Origin: JBBDRW01 sp040905265
GTDB taxonomy: Bacteria; Bacteroidota; Rhodothermia; Balneolales; Balneolaceae
Reading direction: 5' to 3'
Assembly: GCA_040905265.1 (NCBI GenBank)
Contig: JBBDRW010000175.1
Location: 1-15,938 of the forward strand
Length of the DNA: 15,938 nt
Numbering within the stretch: position 1 is the first letter of the stretch; each line of letters starts with the position of its first letter. The notes beneath the pieces are model-generated. The model was given only the letters and a program-made list of their open reading frames with translations. It ran no database searches and had not been told where the DNA came from. The translations under genes and the position numbers were made by a program. Of the stretch, positions 1-7,531 are shown in pieces.

Positions 1-96
1 GATGAAGGAGAGCTGGTTGAGGAGGGGACCTATAGTGAGCTCTCCATGAATAGTGACTCAAGGTTCCGGAAGATGGTAGATATGCAGAGCCTTTGA
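1..96 (+). CDS. ABC exporter, C-terminal end only (partial)
   Basis: The window opens inside a reading frame that ends at TGA 94-96 and gives 31 residues beginning DEGELVEEGTYSELS. This matches the tail of the nucleotide-binding domain in MsbA-type ABC exporters, where a 'G-x-hydrophobic-x-E-x-G-T-x-x-E-L' stretch follows the H-loop and ends shortly after a short helix. Such exporters carry fused membrane and ATPase domains and move lipids, lipid-linked glycans or peptides across the inner membrane. The polysaccharide genes downstream suggest a glycolipid or glycan substrate, but that is inference from context. Walker motifs and membrane segments lie outside the window, so substrate and exact family cannot be fixed. 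Confidence 0.72.
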   Translation, partial: DEGELVEEGTYSELSMNSDSRFRKMVDMQSL

Positions 97-116
97 CTTT
101 AGAATTCAGGAGCAAA

Positions 117-254
117 GTGGTGGAGTTGAGAATTCCGGGGGGGAACGTTTATATTGAGTCGGATTACGTTTTGCAGGATTCGGAACGCAGCAGGATGAGA
201 ACATTTGCTATTGAACGGAACGGTTCCGGTTTTCTACCCTTTACCGTGAGTTGA
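117..254 (+). CDS. possible small unrecognised ORF (45 aa)
   Basis: A frame open from base 57 to TGA 252-254 has GTG codons at 117 and 120, preceded by AGGAG at 108-112, a plausible ribosome binding site 4 or 7 bases upstream. The product would be about 45 residues, contain a PGGN turn and end in FLPFTVS; it matches no family I recognise. It starts 20 bases after the ABC exporter stop. A run of seven G (137-143) lies inside it, so it could also be a frame-shifted remnant of a longer gene. There is no signal peptide or membrane segment. Low confidence; kept because of the ribosome binding site and position within the operon. Confidence 0.25.
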   Translation: MVELRIPGGNVYIESDYVLQDSERSRMRTFAIERNGSGFLPFTVS

Positions 255-340
255 TTGCGTGCGAAACATCGAAACCATTTTTATAAACTGTCGGGATTCG
301 AGGAACAGAACGCTGGGAATCGCATTCGATTTTCAACATT

Positions 341-368
341 CTGATTCCTGATTCCTGACTCCTGACTT
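341..368 (+). repeat. four tandem heptamers before rmlA
   Basis: Four consecutive 7-base units lie just upstream of the rmlA start: CTGATTC twice, then CTGACTC and CTGACTT. The last two units differ from the first two by one T-to-C change, and the fourth also by its last base. The array ends eight bases before the ATG at 376, so it lies in the 5' untranslated region if rmlA is transcribed from upstream. It may be a dispersed intergenic repeat or a slippage-prone tract; function unknown. Confidence 0.75.
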
Positions 369-375
369 CTATACC

Positions 376-1236
376 ATGAAAGGAATCATATTGGCCGGCG
401 GGTCCGGAACGCGGCTTCACCCCCTGACCCAGGCAGTCAGCAAGCAGCTTTTGCCCGTCTATGACAAACCGATGATCTACTACCCGTTGTCGGTTCTTAT
501 GCTGGCGGGTATTCGTGACGTTTTGATCATCTCGACACCACAAGACATCGGTACGTTTAAACGTCTTCTTGGTGACGGTTCTTCACTTGGATGCAAATTT
601 GAGTATGTGGTTCAGCCTGAACCGAACGGCCTTGCAGAGGCATTTATCATTGGAGAGGAGTTCATCGGCGGTGAGAAGGTTGCACTTATTCTGGGAGATA
701 ACATTTTTTACGGCTCCGGCCTCCGCAAAATCCTGCAATCCAATTCAGACCCGGAGGGAGGAGTCATTTTTGCCTACAGGGTTTCGGATCCCGAACGGTA
801 TGGTGTGGTAGAGTTTGATGAAACGAAACGGGTGATCTCCATTGAAGAAAAACCGGAGAAACCGAAGTCAAAATATGCAGTGCCGGGGCTCTACTTCTAT
901 GATAATGAGGTCGTACGGATCGCCCGCAACCTGAAACCCTCTCCGAGAGGAGAACTGGAGATTACCGATGTGAACAGAGCCTATCTGGCAGAGGGGAAGC
1001 TTCGGGTGGATATCCTGAACAGGGGGACCGCCTGGCTCGATACGGGTACATTTGGATCTCTTATGCAGGCCGGGCAGTTTGTCCAGGTAATCGAAGAGCG
1101 GCAGGATTTGAAGGTCGGATGCATTGAAGAGGTAGCCTTCAATATGGGGTATATTGACAAGAGCCAGCTCCGCATACTTGCCGAACCACTATTGAAGAGC
1201 GGGTATGGGAACTATCTTCTGGAGCTGGCGCAGTGA
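376..1236 (+). CDS. rfbA: glucose-1-phosphate thymidylyltransferase (dTDP-glucose pyrophosphorylase)
   Basis: This cytoplasmic enzyme, also called RmlA, joins dTTP and glucose-1-phosphate to give dTDP-glucose and pyrophosphate, the first step towards dTDP-L-rhamnose and other dTDP-deoxysugars. The 286 residues match the family's usual length. Visible motifs are the nucleotide-binding loop GGSGTRLHPLT (8-18), KQLLPVYDKPM (23-33), QPEPNGLAEAF (80-90), LGDNIFYG (106-113, with the metal-binding Asp108), EITDVN (195-200) and NRGTAWLDTGT (215-225, second metal Asp222). The ATG is right because the family begins MKGIILAGG; no clear ribosome binding site precedes it. The stop overlaps the GTG start of the next gene, implying coupled translation with glycosyltransferases. 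rmlB, rmlC and rmlD are not in the window. Family dTTP/UTP preference cannot be settled by eye, but RmlA is by far the best fit. Confidence 0.97.
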   Translation: MKGIILAGGSGTRLHPLTQAVSKQLLPVYDKPMIYYPLSVLMLAGIRDVLIISTPQDIGTFKRLLGDGSSLGCKFEYVVQPEPNGLAEAFIIGEEFIGGEKVALILGDNIFYGSGLRKILQSNSDPEGGVIFAYRVSDPERYGVVEFDETKRVISIEEKPEKPKSKYAVPGLYFYDNEVVRIARNLKPSPRGELEITDVNRAYLAEGKLRVDILNRGTAWLDTGTFGSLMQAGQFVQVIEERQDLKVGCIEEVAFNMGYIDKSQLRILAEPLLKSGYGNYLLELAQ

Positions 1237-3332
1237 CCCGTGTTTGTTTCATATCTCACCAGTCGCGTCTGGAGGGGGCGGAGCGGTCCCTGCTGGAGTT
1301 GATGCAGGATCTTCAGAGCTATCAGATCGCCCCCTATGTCGTCGTTTTAAAAGAGCCGGGCCCGCTGACAGAGCGTCTGGACCTGCTCGGAATTCCCTGG
1401 AGATCCGTTCCCGCTCCCTGGTGGACCCGAAAAACAGGCTCACCCGACTATCCTGCAGCTCCTGTGATCAGCCGGATCGTGAGAGCTTCGAAAGAGGTTG
1501 CCGGAATCCTGGAAGAGTGGCAGATCGACCTGGTCTATAGCAATACTTCCGTGATCGGCTGCGGGTCCATTGCTGCACTTCTCTCAAACAGACCCCATAT
1601 CTGGCACATACGGGAGGCGGCAAGCCAGCCTGAAAATTATCAGTTTTTGCTGGGCCATCATGAACTGGAAAACTGGATCCACAAATCCTCAAACCGGGTA
1701 CTTTTTAACTCGGAGGCTGTCCGGTCCGAATGGACGAATGGACTTGGTGACAAAAGCCGTACCGATGTTGTCTACAACCGGGTATCGGCGCCGGAGCGGG
1801 TGGGCGAGTGCAAAGCGGCCCGGGAAGCAGATGTTGTCATCCCGATGCACAACGATCCGTTTGTCCTGAAATGTATGGAGAGTCTTTCCCGGCACAGGTC
1901 TGGTTCTTTGCACAGAGTCTGGATTCTTGACGACATGACCCGGGATGAGAAGCTCATCGAGGAGGTGAAGAGACTCGCAGGGAAGGAACCGGACCTGTTC
2001 AGGTATGAGAGAAACAGCTCCCACCTCGGTTTTGTCGGTACCTGCAACCGGGGAATGGAACTTTCCGGTGACCGGGACGTGATCCTGCTAAACAGTGATA
2101 CACTGGTAACCGGCGGGTGGCTGGAACGGTTGAGAGAGGTTGCCCACGCCCGGCAGGAGATCGGAACGGTTACCCCGATGTCGAACAACGCCTCACTGGT
2201 ATCCTTGCCGGATCTTTATACCAACAACCCGGATGAAGAGCCGGAGAGGACGGCAAGGTGGCTTGAACAGATTGTACCGGCCGATTTCAAAGAGATTCCA
2301 ACGGCTCACGGGTTTTGCGTCTATATCAAACGGGAAGCGATCCATACAGTCGGGGTTTTCGACTTTGAAACGTTTGGAATGGGGTATGGCGAAGAGAATG
2401 ACTTTTCGATGAGATTACGGCAAGCCGGTATGCTGAATGTCGCGGCCTGCCGGGCCTATGTCTACCACAAGGGGGCACAATCTTTTGGGGATGAAAAGAA
2501 AAAACAGATGGTGGCGGAGAATTACGGCCGGCTGCTTGAAAAACATCCGGATTACCCATCTCTGCTGAAGAAGTTTCGTGCCGAAGATCCGTTTCTTGAT
2601 TTTCGGGAACCCCTGAGAATACTGCGCTCTAACCCGGCCCTGGCGGGTTCTGTGAAGCTGGTGATGGCCGGTTCGGTCATCCGTTTGAAAGGGCATCTGG
2701 ATGCGATACGGGCGATTGCGCCGCTGGTTCAAAAGGGGGTGGATCTCTCACTTTGGATCTGCGGCCCTGCGACAGACCCCGACTACCTGGAAGAGCTGAA
2801 ACGGGTATCTTCCGAGAGCGGCCTTGAAGGGAGAGTGCATTTTACGGGGTATCTGAACCAGATATTCGGGATCCTTTCTTTTGCAGACCTCTCCCTTGTC
2901 TGCTCTTCGTTTGAATCGTTTGGCCGGGTTACTCTTGAGTCGATGCTCTGCGGGACTCCTGTTTTGGGTGCGGAAGGCGGTGGCACCGCTGAGTTGATCC
3001 TCCATGGCGAGACCGGCTGGCTCTATCCGCCAGGGGATATTGATGCGCTGAGCCGGCAGATGGAGGAGGTGGTCTCCAACCGGCAGATTTTGCAGAATAC
3101 CGGTGAACGGGCAAAAGAGTGGGCAGAAGAGTTTCAGCGGGCCAACCGTTCGCCTGAAACGATTGCCGATAGAATCAAAAAGGCATCAGGAGAGCGTAAT
3201 CCGGCCGAAGGCATGGAGTGGCTGGTTCGTACTCTCATTGAACAGGCGGACGATTCAGAGCAACAAGGAGTCATCGCGATGCTGCGAAGCAAACTGGGCC
3301 GTATGCTGTCTCACAGAGCCGTAAAGGATTGA
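1233..3332 (+). CDS. tripartite glycosyltransferase: GT4 N-lobe, GT2 domain, GT4 C-lobe
   Basis: This 699-residue protein probably transfers sugars in surface-glycan assembly at the cytoplasmic face of the inner membrane. Residues 1 to about 186 read as the acceptor lobe of a GT4 enzyme (FISHQSRLEGAERSLLEL near the start, LVYSNTSV at 100-107, VLFNSEAV at 156-163, VVYNRVS at 179-185). Residues about 199-455 are a complete GT2 domain (VVIPMHND at 201-208, DD at 233-234, LLNSD at 285-289, GEEND at 386-390, YHKGAQSFG at 411-419). From about 473 the GT4 donor lobe resumes: KLVMAGSVIRLKGH (475-488), FTGY (537-540), and the EX7E motif E561 to E569 with ESFGRVTLE, then GTAELI and GETGWLYPPGD. The GTG start lies in the rfbA stop (GTGA), with GGAG eight bases upstream. 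The next gene starts directly after its stop. It may catalyse two different transfers; donor sugars unknown. There is no membrane segment. Confidence 0.9.
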   Translation: MTRVCFISHQSRLEGAERSLLELMQDLQSYQIAPYVVVLKEPGPLTERLDLLGIPWRSVPAPWWTRKTGSPDYPAAPVISRIVRASKEVAGILEEWQIDLVYSNTSVIGCGSIAALLSNRPHIWHIREAASQPENYQFLLGHHELENWIHKSSNRVLFNSEAVRSEWTNGLGDKSRTDVVYNRVSAPERVGECKAAREADVVIPMHNDPFVLKCMESLSRHRSGSLHRVWILDDMTRDEKLIEEVKRLAGKEPDLFRYERNSSHLGFVGTCNRGMELSGDRDVILLNSDTLVTGGWLERLREVAHARQEIGTVTPMSNNASLVSLPDLYTNNPDEEPERTARWLEQIVPADFKEIPTAHGFCVYIKREAIHTVGVFDFETFGMGYGEENDFSMRLRQAGMLNVAACRAYVYHKGAQSFGDEKKKQMVAENYGRLLEKHPDYPSLLKKFRAEDPFLDFREPLRILRSNPALAGSVKLVMAGSVIRLKGHLDAIRAIAPLVQKGVDLSLWICGPATDPDYLEELKRVSSESGLEGRVHFTGYLNQIFGILSFADLSLVCSSFESFGRVTLESMLCGTPVLGAEGGGTAELILHGETGWLYPPGDIDALSRQMEEVVSNRQILQNTGERAKEWAEEFQRANRSPETIADRIKKASGERNPAEGMEWLVRTLIEQADDSEQQGVIAMLRSKLGRMLSHRAVKD

Positions 3333-4220
3333 ATGAGAATCGGCGTTGTCATACTGAATTATTTCTCCCGGGAGGATACACTCTCGCTCTATGAGACCCT
3401 GACCGGCTACCCGGGCCTGGAGATCTGTGTAGTGGACAACTCCTGTGATCCCGGCGAGGAGCGTGCACTCCGAAGCACCATTCGGGAGTCACAACTGTTG
3501 ATTTCGGATCGAAACCGTGGATATGCGGGGGGAAACAATCTGGGTATCCGCCATCTGATGCAGGCTGGAGAACTCAAGGCAATCGCACTTCTGAACCCCG
3601 ATATTGAACTGAAATGGAATATATTTCCATCATTGTTGAAATGGCTTGACGCAGATCCGGAACTGGCGGCAGCAGGCCCCCGGCTGCTGATACGCGGGAG
3701 AGAGTCAGTAATCTATTCGGATGGTGGCTGTCTGGTTCGTCAGGATAAGGGATACCTGAAGCCGGTGCATGCAGGGAGCGGCCTCCGGATCGACCGGGAG
3801 CCTCCATTGCCGGGAGGCAGAGTGAAAAGCGGTGTGGATTACATCAACGGATCGTTTATTCTGATTCGTACAGTGGCTTTCCGGGAAGTGGGCCTGCTGG
3901 ATGAGAAGTTTTTCCTCTATTTTGAAGAGGTGGATTGGTGTTCCAGGGCCAGGATACTGGGGTGGAAGGTGGGAGTCGATCGCGATCTGACAGCCTGGCA
4001 GCGGATCAGTGAGAAGGGGGATGCCTACCAGTTCTGGTTTTTCCGTGGCTGGTTACTCTATCTGAACCGATATGACTCGGCCGGTATTCATCATCTCTTG
4101 TTGGAGCAGCTAAAAAAGTCGGTCTGGATCCTGAGGGACCAGAACCGTCCACTCCGAGAACGGTGCCTCCTCGCTGCCCGGCGGATTGCAGGATCATTTC
4201 GTGGTTACTGGAACTGGTGA
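3333..4220 (+). CDS. family 2 glycosyltransferase (rhamnosyltransferase-like)
   Basis: The 295-residue GT-A-fold enzyme resembles WbbL/RfbF-type GT2 transferases that add rhamnose or a related sugar to a growing surface glycan on the cytoplasmic side. Visible are VVILNYFSRE (5-14), VVDNS with Asp35 (33-37), the GYAGGNNLGI loop (63-72), the metal site LLNPD (86-90), and YINGSFILIR then GLLDEKFFLYFEEVDWC (170-203), with the acidic catalytic segment around E198-D201. The sequence at the usual conserved C-terminal His position reads AWQRISEKG (221-229), so that His appears replaced by Gln. ATG follows the preceding TGA without a gap, so translation is almost surely coupled. It is the last gene of the glycan block here. 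The donor (dTDP-rhamnose is plausible given rfbA) is inference. No membrane helix is evident. Confidence 0.92.
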   Translation: MRIGVVILNYFSREDTLSLYETLTGYPGLEICVVDNSCDPGEERALRSTIRESQLLISDRNRGYAGGNNLGIRHLMQAGELKAIALLNPDIELKWNIFPSLLKWLDADPELAAAGPRLLIRGRESVIYSDGGCLVRQDKGYLKPVHAGSGLRIDREPPLPGGRVKSGVDYINGSFILIRTVAFREVGLLDEKFFLYFEEVDWCSRARILGWKVGVDRDLTAWQRISEKGDAYQFWFFRGWLLYLNRYDSAGIHHLLLEQLKKSVWILRDQNRPLRERCLLAARRIAGSFRGYWNW

Positions 4221-4630
4221 CCGTGTTTGTCTCCTTTCGCGCACAGAATTAGTCTCCACAGCTCAATTGGCTGTACAAAAGAGTGCCGAAGGCCGAAAAA
4301 AGGAGATTATCGTACGGAAAACCGCTTTTATCTCCAATATATTCTTATTTTTTGATACATTTTTCATCAATATTTATGTTTATAAGTTATTATTAATAAT
4401 TAACTTATTAAGTTTAAAACTGTGCAGATACAAGGTTGTACAAAGGGGTTTACTTATTCTATTTTTTTTGGTTCCTTTAATGGAGGTCAACGCACGGAAT
4501 ATAAAATCGTGCAATTTTGAGGTTATATATTACTTAGAGGTTTTTTATCACAGTGCAGATGCAATACAGGGAGTTTCTGTATCAGTATCCGCTTCATATC
4601 TAAACTACAACCAATACCATGAGGTCATCC
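4221..4630. other. AT-rich gene-free leader between glycan block and susC
   Basis: This stretch of about 410 bases has no believable gene. From about 4310 the composition becomes strongly AT-rich, unlike the flanking genes. It includes a nested stem-loop (GGAGAT 4302-4307 with ATCTCC 4330-4335, enclosing CGG-AAAA-CCG at 4315-4324) and a 6-bp inverted repeat (ATACAG 4564-4569, CTGTAT 4577-4582) just before susC. The open frame crossing it codes for Phe/Leu/Ile/Tyr-rich sequence of the kind AT-rich DNA yields by chance. It presumably holds the susC promoter and a long 5' leader; I found no exact Bacteroidota -33/-7 promoter (TTTG and TAnnTTTG), so none is placed. Confidence 0.6.
4302..4335 (+). 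terminator. weak nested stem-loop, possible end of glycan operon
   Basis: GGAGAT pairs with ATCTCC across an inner CGG-AAAA-CCG hairpin, about 80 bases after the last glycosyltransferase stop. It is followed by AT-rich sequence with T-rich runs rather than an immediate U-tract, so intrinsic termination is uncertain. It could instead be an RNA structure in a leader. Confidence 0.3.
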
Positions 4631-7480
4631 ATGTATAAAAAGTTACTATCCACTTTGGCTTTTTGTCTGGTTACTGTCCCCTTCGCGTTCGCTCAGTCAG
4701 GTACACTGACTGGTGAAGTCGTTGATGACAGAAACGACGAACCGCTGCCGGGCGTGAATATTTTTATTGAGGAGTTACAGCGCGGTGCGGCTACCAATTT
4801 CGATGGTGAGTTTACCATCCAGAATATCCCGTACGGGACCTACACCGTACGTGTATCCTTTGTCGGGTTTCGAACTCTCAACCAGGAGGTTGCGATCTCC
4901 TCTTCCGAACAGTCTGTTCAGTTTCGCATCGAAGAGGATCTGGTCGGCCTGGGAGAATTGATTGTAACCGGCCAGGGTGACGGTGTCCAGAGAGGACGCC
5001 TCTCCACGACGGTAACAACCATCTCTGCTCGCCAACTGGAGAGGGTACCTACCGTACAACTTGATCAGATTCTTCAGGCGAACCTGGCGAATTCTCAGGT
5101 GCGGATGTCGTCCGGTGCTCCCGGTACAGCATCCCTGCTGAGAGGCCGTGGTGTTGTATCTGCCGTTACGTCCACAACGCCGGTTATCTATATTGACGGT
5201 GTGCGTGTGGATAATACCTCCGGGGTCTCCCTGAGTGAGCCGACTGGTGGTGCTCAGAGCTCTGCGATTGCCGACATACCGGTCGAGAATATCGAACGGA
5301 TCGAGTATGTGAGCGGTGGTGCCGCTACGACCCAGTTTGGTTCGGATGCTGCCAACGGTGTGATTCAGATCTTTACCAAACGTGGTGTACAGGGGGCGAC
5401 ACAGTTTCGCTTTCAGAGCACTATCGGGAGTGAAGTGGGAACAACGGACTTTTTGAAATATGATGAGACCGGAGACATCCTTTTTGAACCGGGCCTTGTT
5501 CAGGAGTACCGGCTTTCTGCTTCTGGAGGTACTGAAGATTATACCTACAGCTTCTCTGGATCCATGAGGGGAAACGAAGGTTTTACACCTCATACAGGCC
5601 AGGTACGTCATAATCTCCGAACGACCCTGAGTGCAAAACTTGCCGAATCGACCCGCTACACCGGATCCTTCGGCTTTACGAGCTCAGAATACTCACGGGA
5701 CTGGAATGCAAACTCCTCAGCCAGTGCTTTCGGCTTTTTGGAAGGGGGAGAAGCTGGTGATGTATCCTCGATGGGTGAGAGTGAACTGAATGATCTCAGT
5801 GAGTTTGTTCACGGTTTTCTTGATGAAGTGGATAATTCTGAAAAAATCAAACGATTTCAGACCTCCCACAATCTAGATTTTAATATTCTCCCTGTAGATG
5901 GCCTGACTGCCAATGCGGTTGTCGGCCTGGATTACAGAAATTCCAAACAGGATTTCTACTATACCAATGCTTTCCAGATCGCGCGTGGTTTTGCTCCTGT
6001 GGGGACAACTGACCTGGGCTTCATGTCGGAAGTGAGCCGTGATTTCCTCGGCCTTACACTGGAAGGAAACGTACGATATGAGACCAGTTTCGGAGATTTC
6101 TCCTCCATTACGAATGTTGGGGGACAGCTCTTCCGGAATGATGACCGGCAATACCGCCTGGAAGGGGATGAGATTCCTGATGGTACGACCAGTGTGAATA
6201 ATGCCGCCGAGACGACCGCAGAGAACTTCCGCAGAACCGTGGTTAACTACGGCCTCTATGCACTGGAAAACTTCGGCTACCAGGATACCTATTTTATCGA
6301 GCTGGGAGTTCGTGCTGACCAGAACACCGCATTTGGTAGTGAAGTAAATACACAGATCTATCCGAAAATAGGGTTGATCTACAACGTTTCAAACGAATCC
6401 TTTTTTGAGGATAACATCCCTTCAGACTGGATTTCAACCTTCCGGATCAGGGGTAACTACGGCTTGGCAGGGAACTTCCCGACACCGTTCTCCAATGAGG
6501 TGCTGGCCAGCCTGAATCCGTTTCTTGGAGCAGGCAGTCTGGAGTTCGGAACTCCCGGTGATGTGAACCTGAAACCGGAGAAGACGGAGACGTATGAGAT
6601 CGGGGCAGACTTGTCTTTCCTGAATGATCGGATCAACTTCTCCGCAACCTACTTTACGTCAGAAACATCTGATGCGCTCTTCGATGCGCCTTTTGCCCGA
6701 TCCACCGGCCTTGGGGCTGCATTGCAGAACCTCGGGGTGATCGAAAACAGCGGGCTGGAGTTGTCCTCCAGTTTCCAGGTTATCAGTACACGGGATGCGA
6801 GCGTGAGCCTTCGGGCATCGTATAACACCCTGGAGAGTGTTGTGGCGGACAACGGAAACAGCGCCCCTTTTGCGGTGGGTGGTTTCTCCTTCCTCGGTGC
6901 TTTTGTGGATGAAGGGTTTCCTGTCGGCTATTTCCGGGGAAATAACCCCGTTTTTGACGACAGTGGCAACATGATAGATGTGATTCCGAATGATGACCTG
7001 GGTAATGCGCTACCGACTGCATTCGGTAACCTGGGGATCAATGCCGACTACAAGAATTTCTCCCTGACCGTAACCGCCGATTACCAGGTAGGTGCCCAGG
7101 GTGTGAATGTGGATGAAGTGCTTCGCTTCTTCAGCGGCCTTCAGGATGACCGGATTCCGGAAGCTTCTCTGGGAGAGAGCTTCTTTGACCTTGCCGGTGT
7201 CTGGGTTGAGGATACTGATTTCCTGAAAGTTCGCCTGATCGGCCTGAACTACCGGATTCCGTCTGAGTATTACTCCGGGTTCGCCCGTGGTATTACCATC
7301 GGATTTTCCGTATCCAATGCGCTCAATTTCTACTCTTCTACGTTTGATCCTGAGGTGACGGGCGCCGGTATTGCGGGTGTTGGTACAACCCCGCAGGGGG
7401 GTGTCGGAGTTGGTGGTTTCGGATTCGGGACCTACTCTCCGCCGAGAGAGTTCCTTGGAAGAGTCACGATCGACTTTTAA
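4631..7480 (+). CDS. SusC/RagA-family TonB-dependent outer-membrane transporter
   Basis: This is the outer-membrane beta-barrel partner of a SusCD pair, which imports large nutrients such as glycans or peptides using TonB energy. The start at 4631 is preferred over the in-frame ATG at 4619: it follows GAGG (4621-4624) by six bases and gives a clean signal peptide (MYKKLLSTLAF... ending FAFAQ). Counting from 4631, about residues 23-100 are a carboxypeptidase-regulatory-like beta-sandwich (GEVVDDRNDEPLPGVNIFIE, DGEFTIQNIPYGTYTVRVSF). A plug domain follows, with ELIVTG as a TonB-box-like segment, TPVIYIDGVRVDN, and GSDAANGVIQIFTKRG closing it. The rest is barrel, ending in the expected aromatic residue (VTIDF). 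Length, 949 residues, is typical. susD follows after 51 bases. No sensor, sigma factor or glycoside hydrolase is adjacent, so the substrate cannot be predicted. Confidence 0.95.
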   Translation: MYKKLLSTLAFCLVTVPFAFAQSGTLTGEVVDDRNDEPLPGVNIFIEELQRGAATNFDGEFTIQNIPYGTYTVRVSFVGFRTLNQEVAISSSEQSVQFRIEEDLVGLGELIVTGQGDGVQRGRLSTTVTTISARQLERVPTVQLDQILQANLANSQVRMSSGAPGTASLLRGRGVVSAVTSTTPVIYIDGVRVDNTSGVSLSEPTGGAQSSAIADIPVENIERIEYVSGGAATTQFGSDAANGVIQIFTKRGVQGATQFRFQSTIGSEVGTTDFLKYDETGDILFEPGLVQEYRLSASGGTEDYTYSFSGSMRGNEGFTPHTGQVRHNLRTTLSAKLAESTRYTGSFGFTSSEYSRDWNANSSASAFGFLEGGEAGDVSSMGESELNDLSEFVHGFLDEVDNSEKIKRFQTSHNLDFNILPVDGLTANAVVGLDYRNSKQDFYYTNAFQIARGFAPVGTTDLGFMSEVSRDFLGLTLEGNVRYETSFGDFSSITNVGGQLFRNDDRQYRLEGDEIPDGTTSVNNAAETTAENFRRTVVNYGLYALENFGYQDTYFIELGVRADQNTAFGSEVNTQIYPKIGLIYNVSNESFFEDNIPSDWISTFRIRGNYGLAGNFPTPFSNEVLASLNPFLGAGSLEFGTPGDVNLKPEKTETYEIGADLSFLNDRINFSATYFTSETSDALFDAPFARSTGLGAALQNLGVIENSGLELSSSFQVISTRDASVSLRASYNTLESVVADNGNSAPFAVGGFSFLGAFVDEGFPVGYFRGNNPVFDDSGNMIDVIPNDDLGNALPTAFGNLGINADYKNFSLTVTADYQVGAQGVNVDEVLRFFSGLQDDRIPEASLGESFFDLAGVWVEDTDFLKVRLIGLNYRIPSEYYSGFARGITIGFSVSNALNFYSSTFDPEVTGAGIAGVGTTPQGGVGVGGFGFGTYSPPREFLGRVTIDF

Positions 7481-7531
7481 CCGGATATCCTAACCACACT
7501 GAAACATTTTATAACCTAATCGGAAACTATT

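Noticed and set aside
4186..4638. A 150-codon plus-strand frame across the leader before susC
   Set aside because: It overlaps the end of the GT2 gene and start of susC, and its AT-rich part yields runs of Leu, Ile, Phe and Tyr as expected from composition; no family is recognisable.
4775..5611. A long minus-strand frame (278 codons) inside susC
   Set aside because: It lies wholly opposite a well-supported susC plug and beta-sandwich region; its translation shows no domain and looks like a shadow of the real gene.
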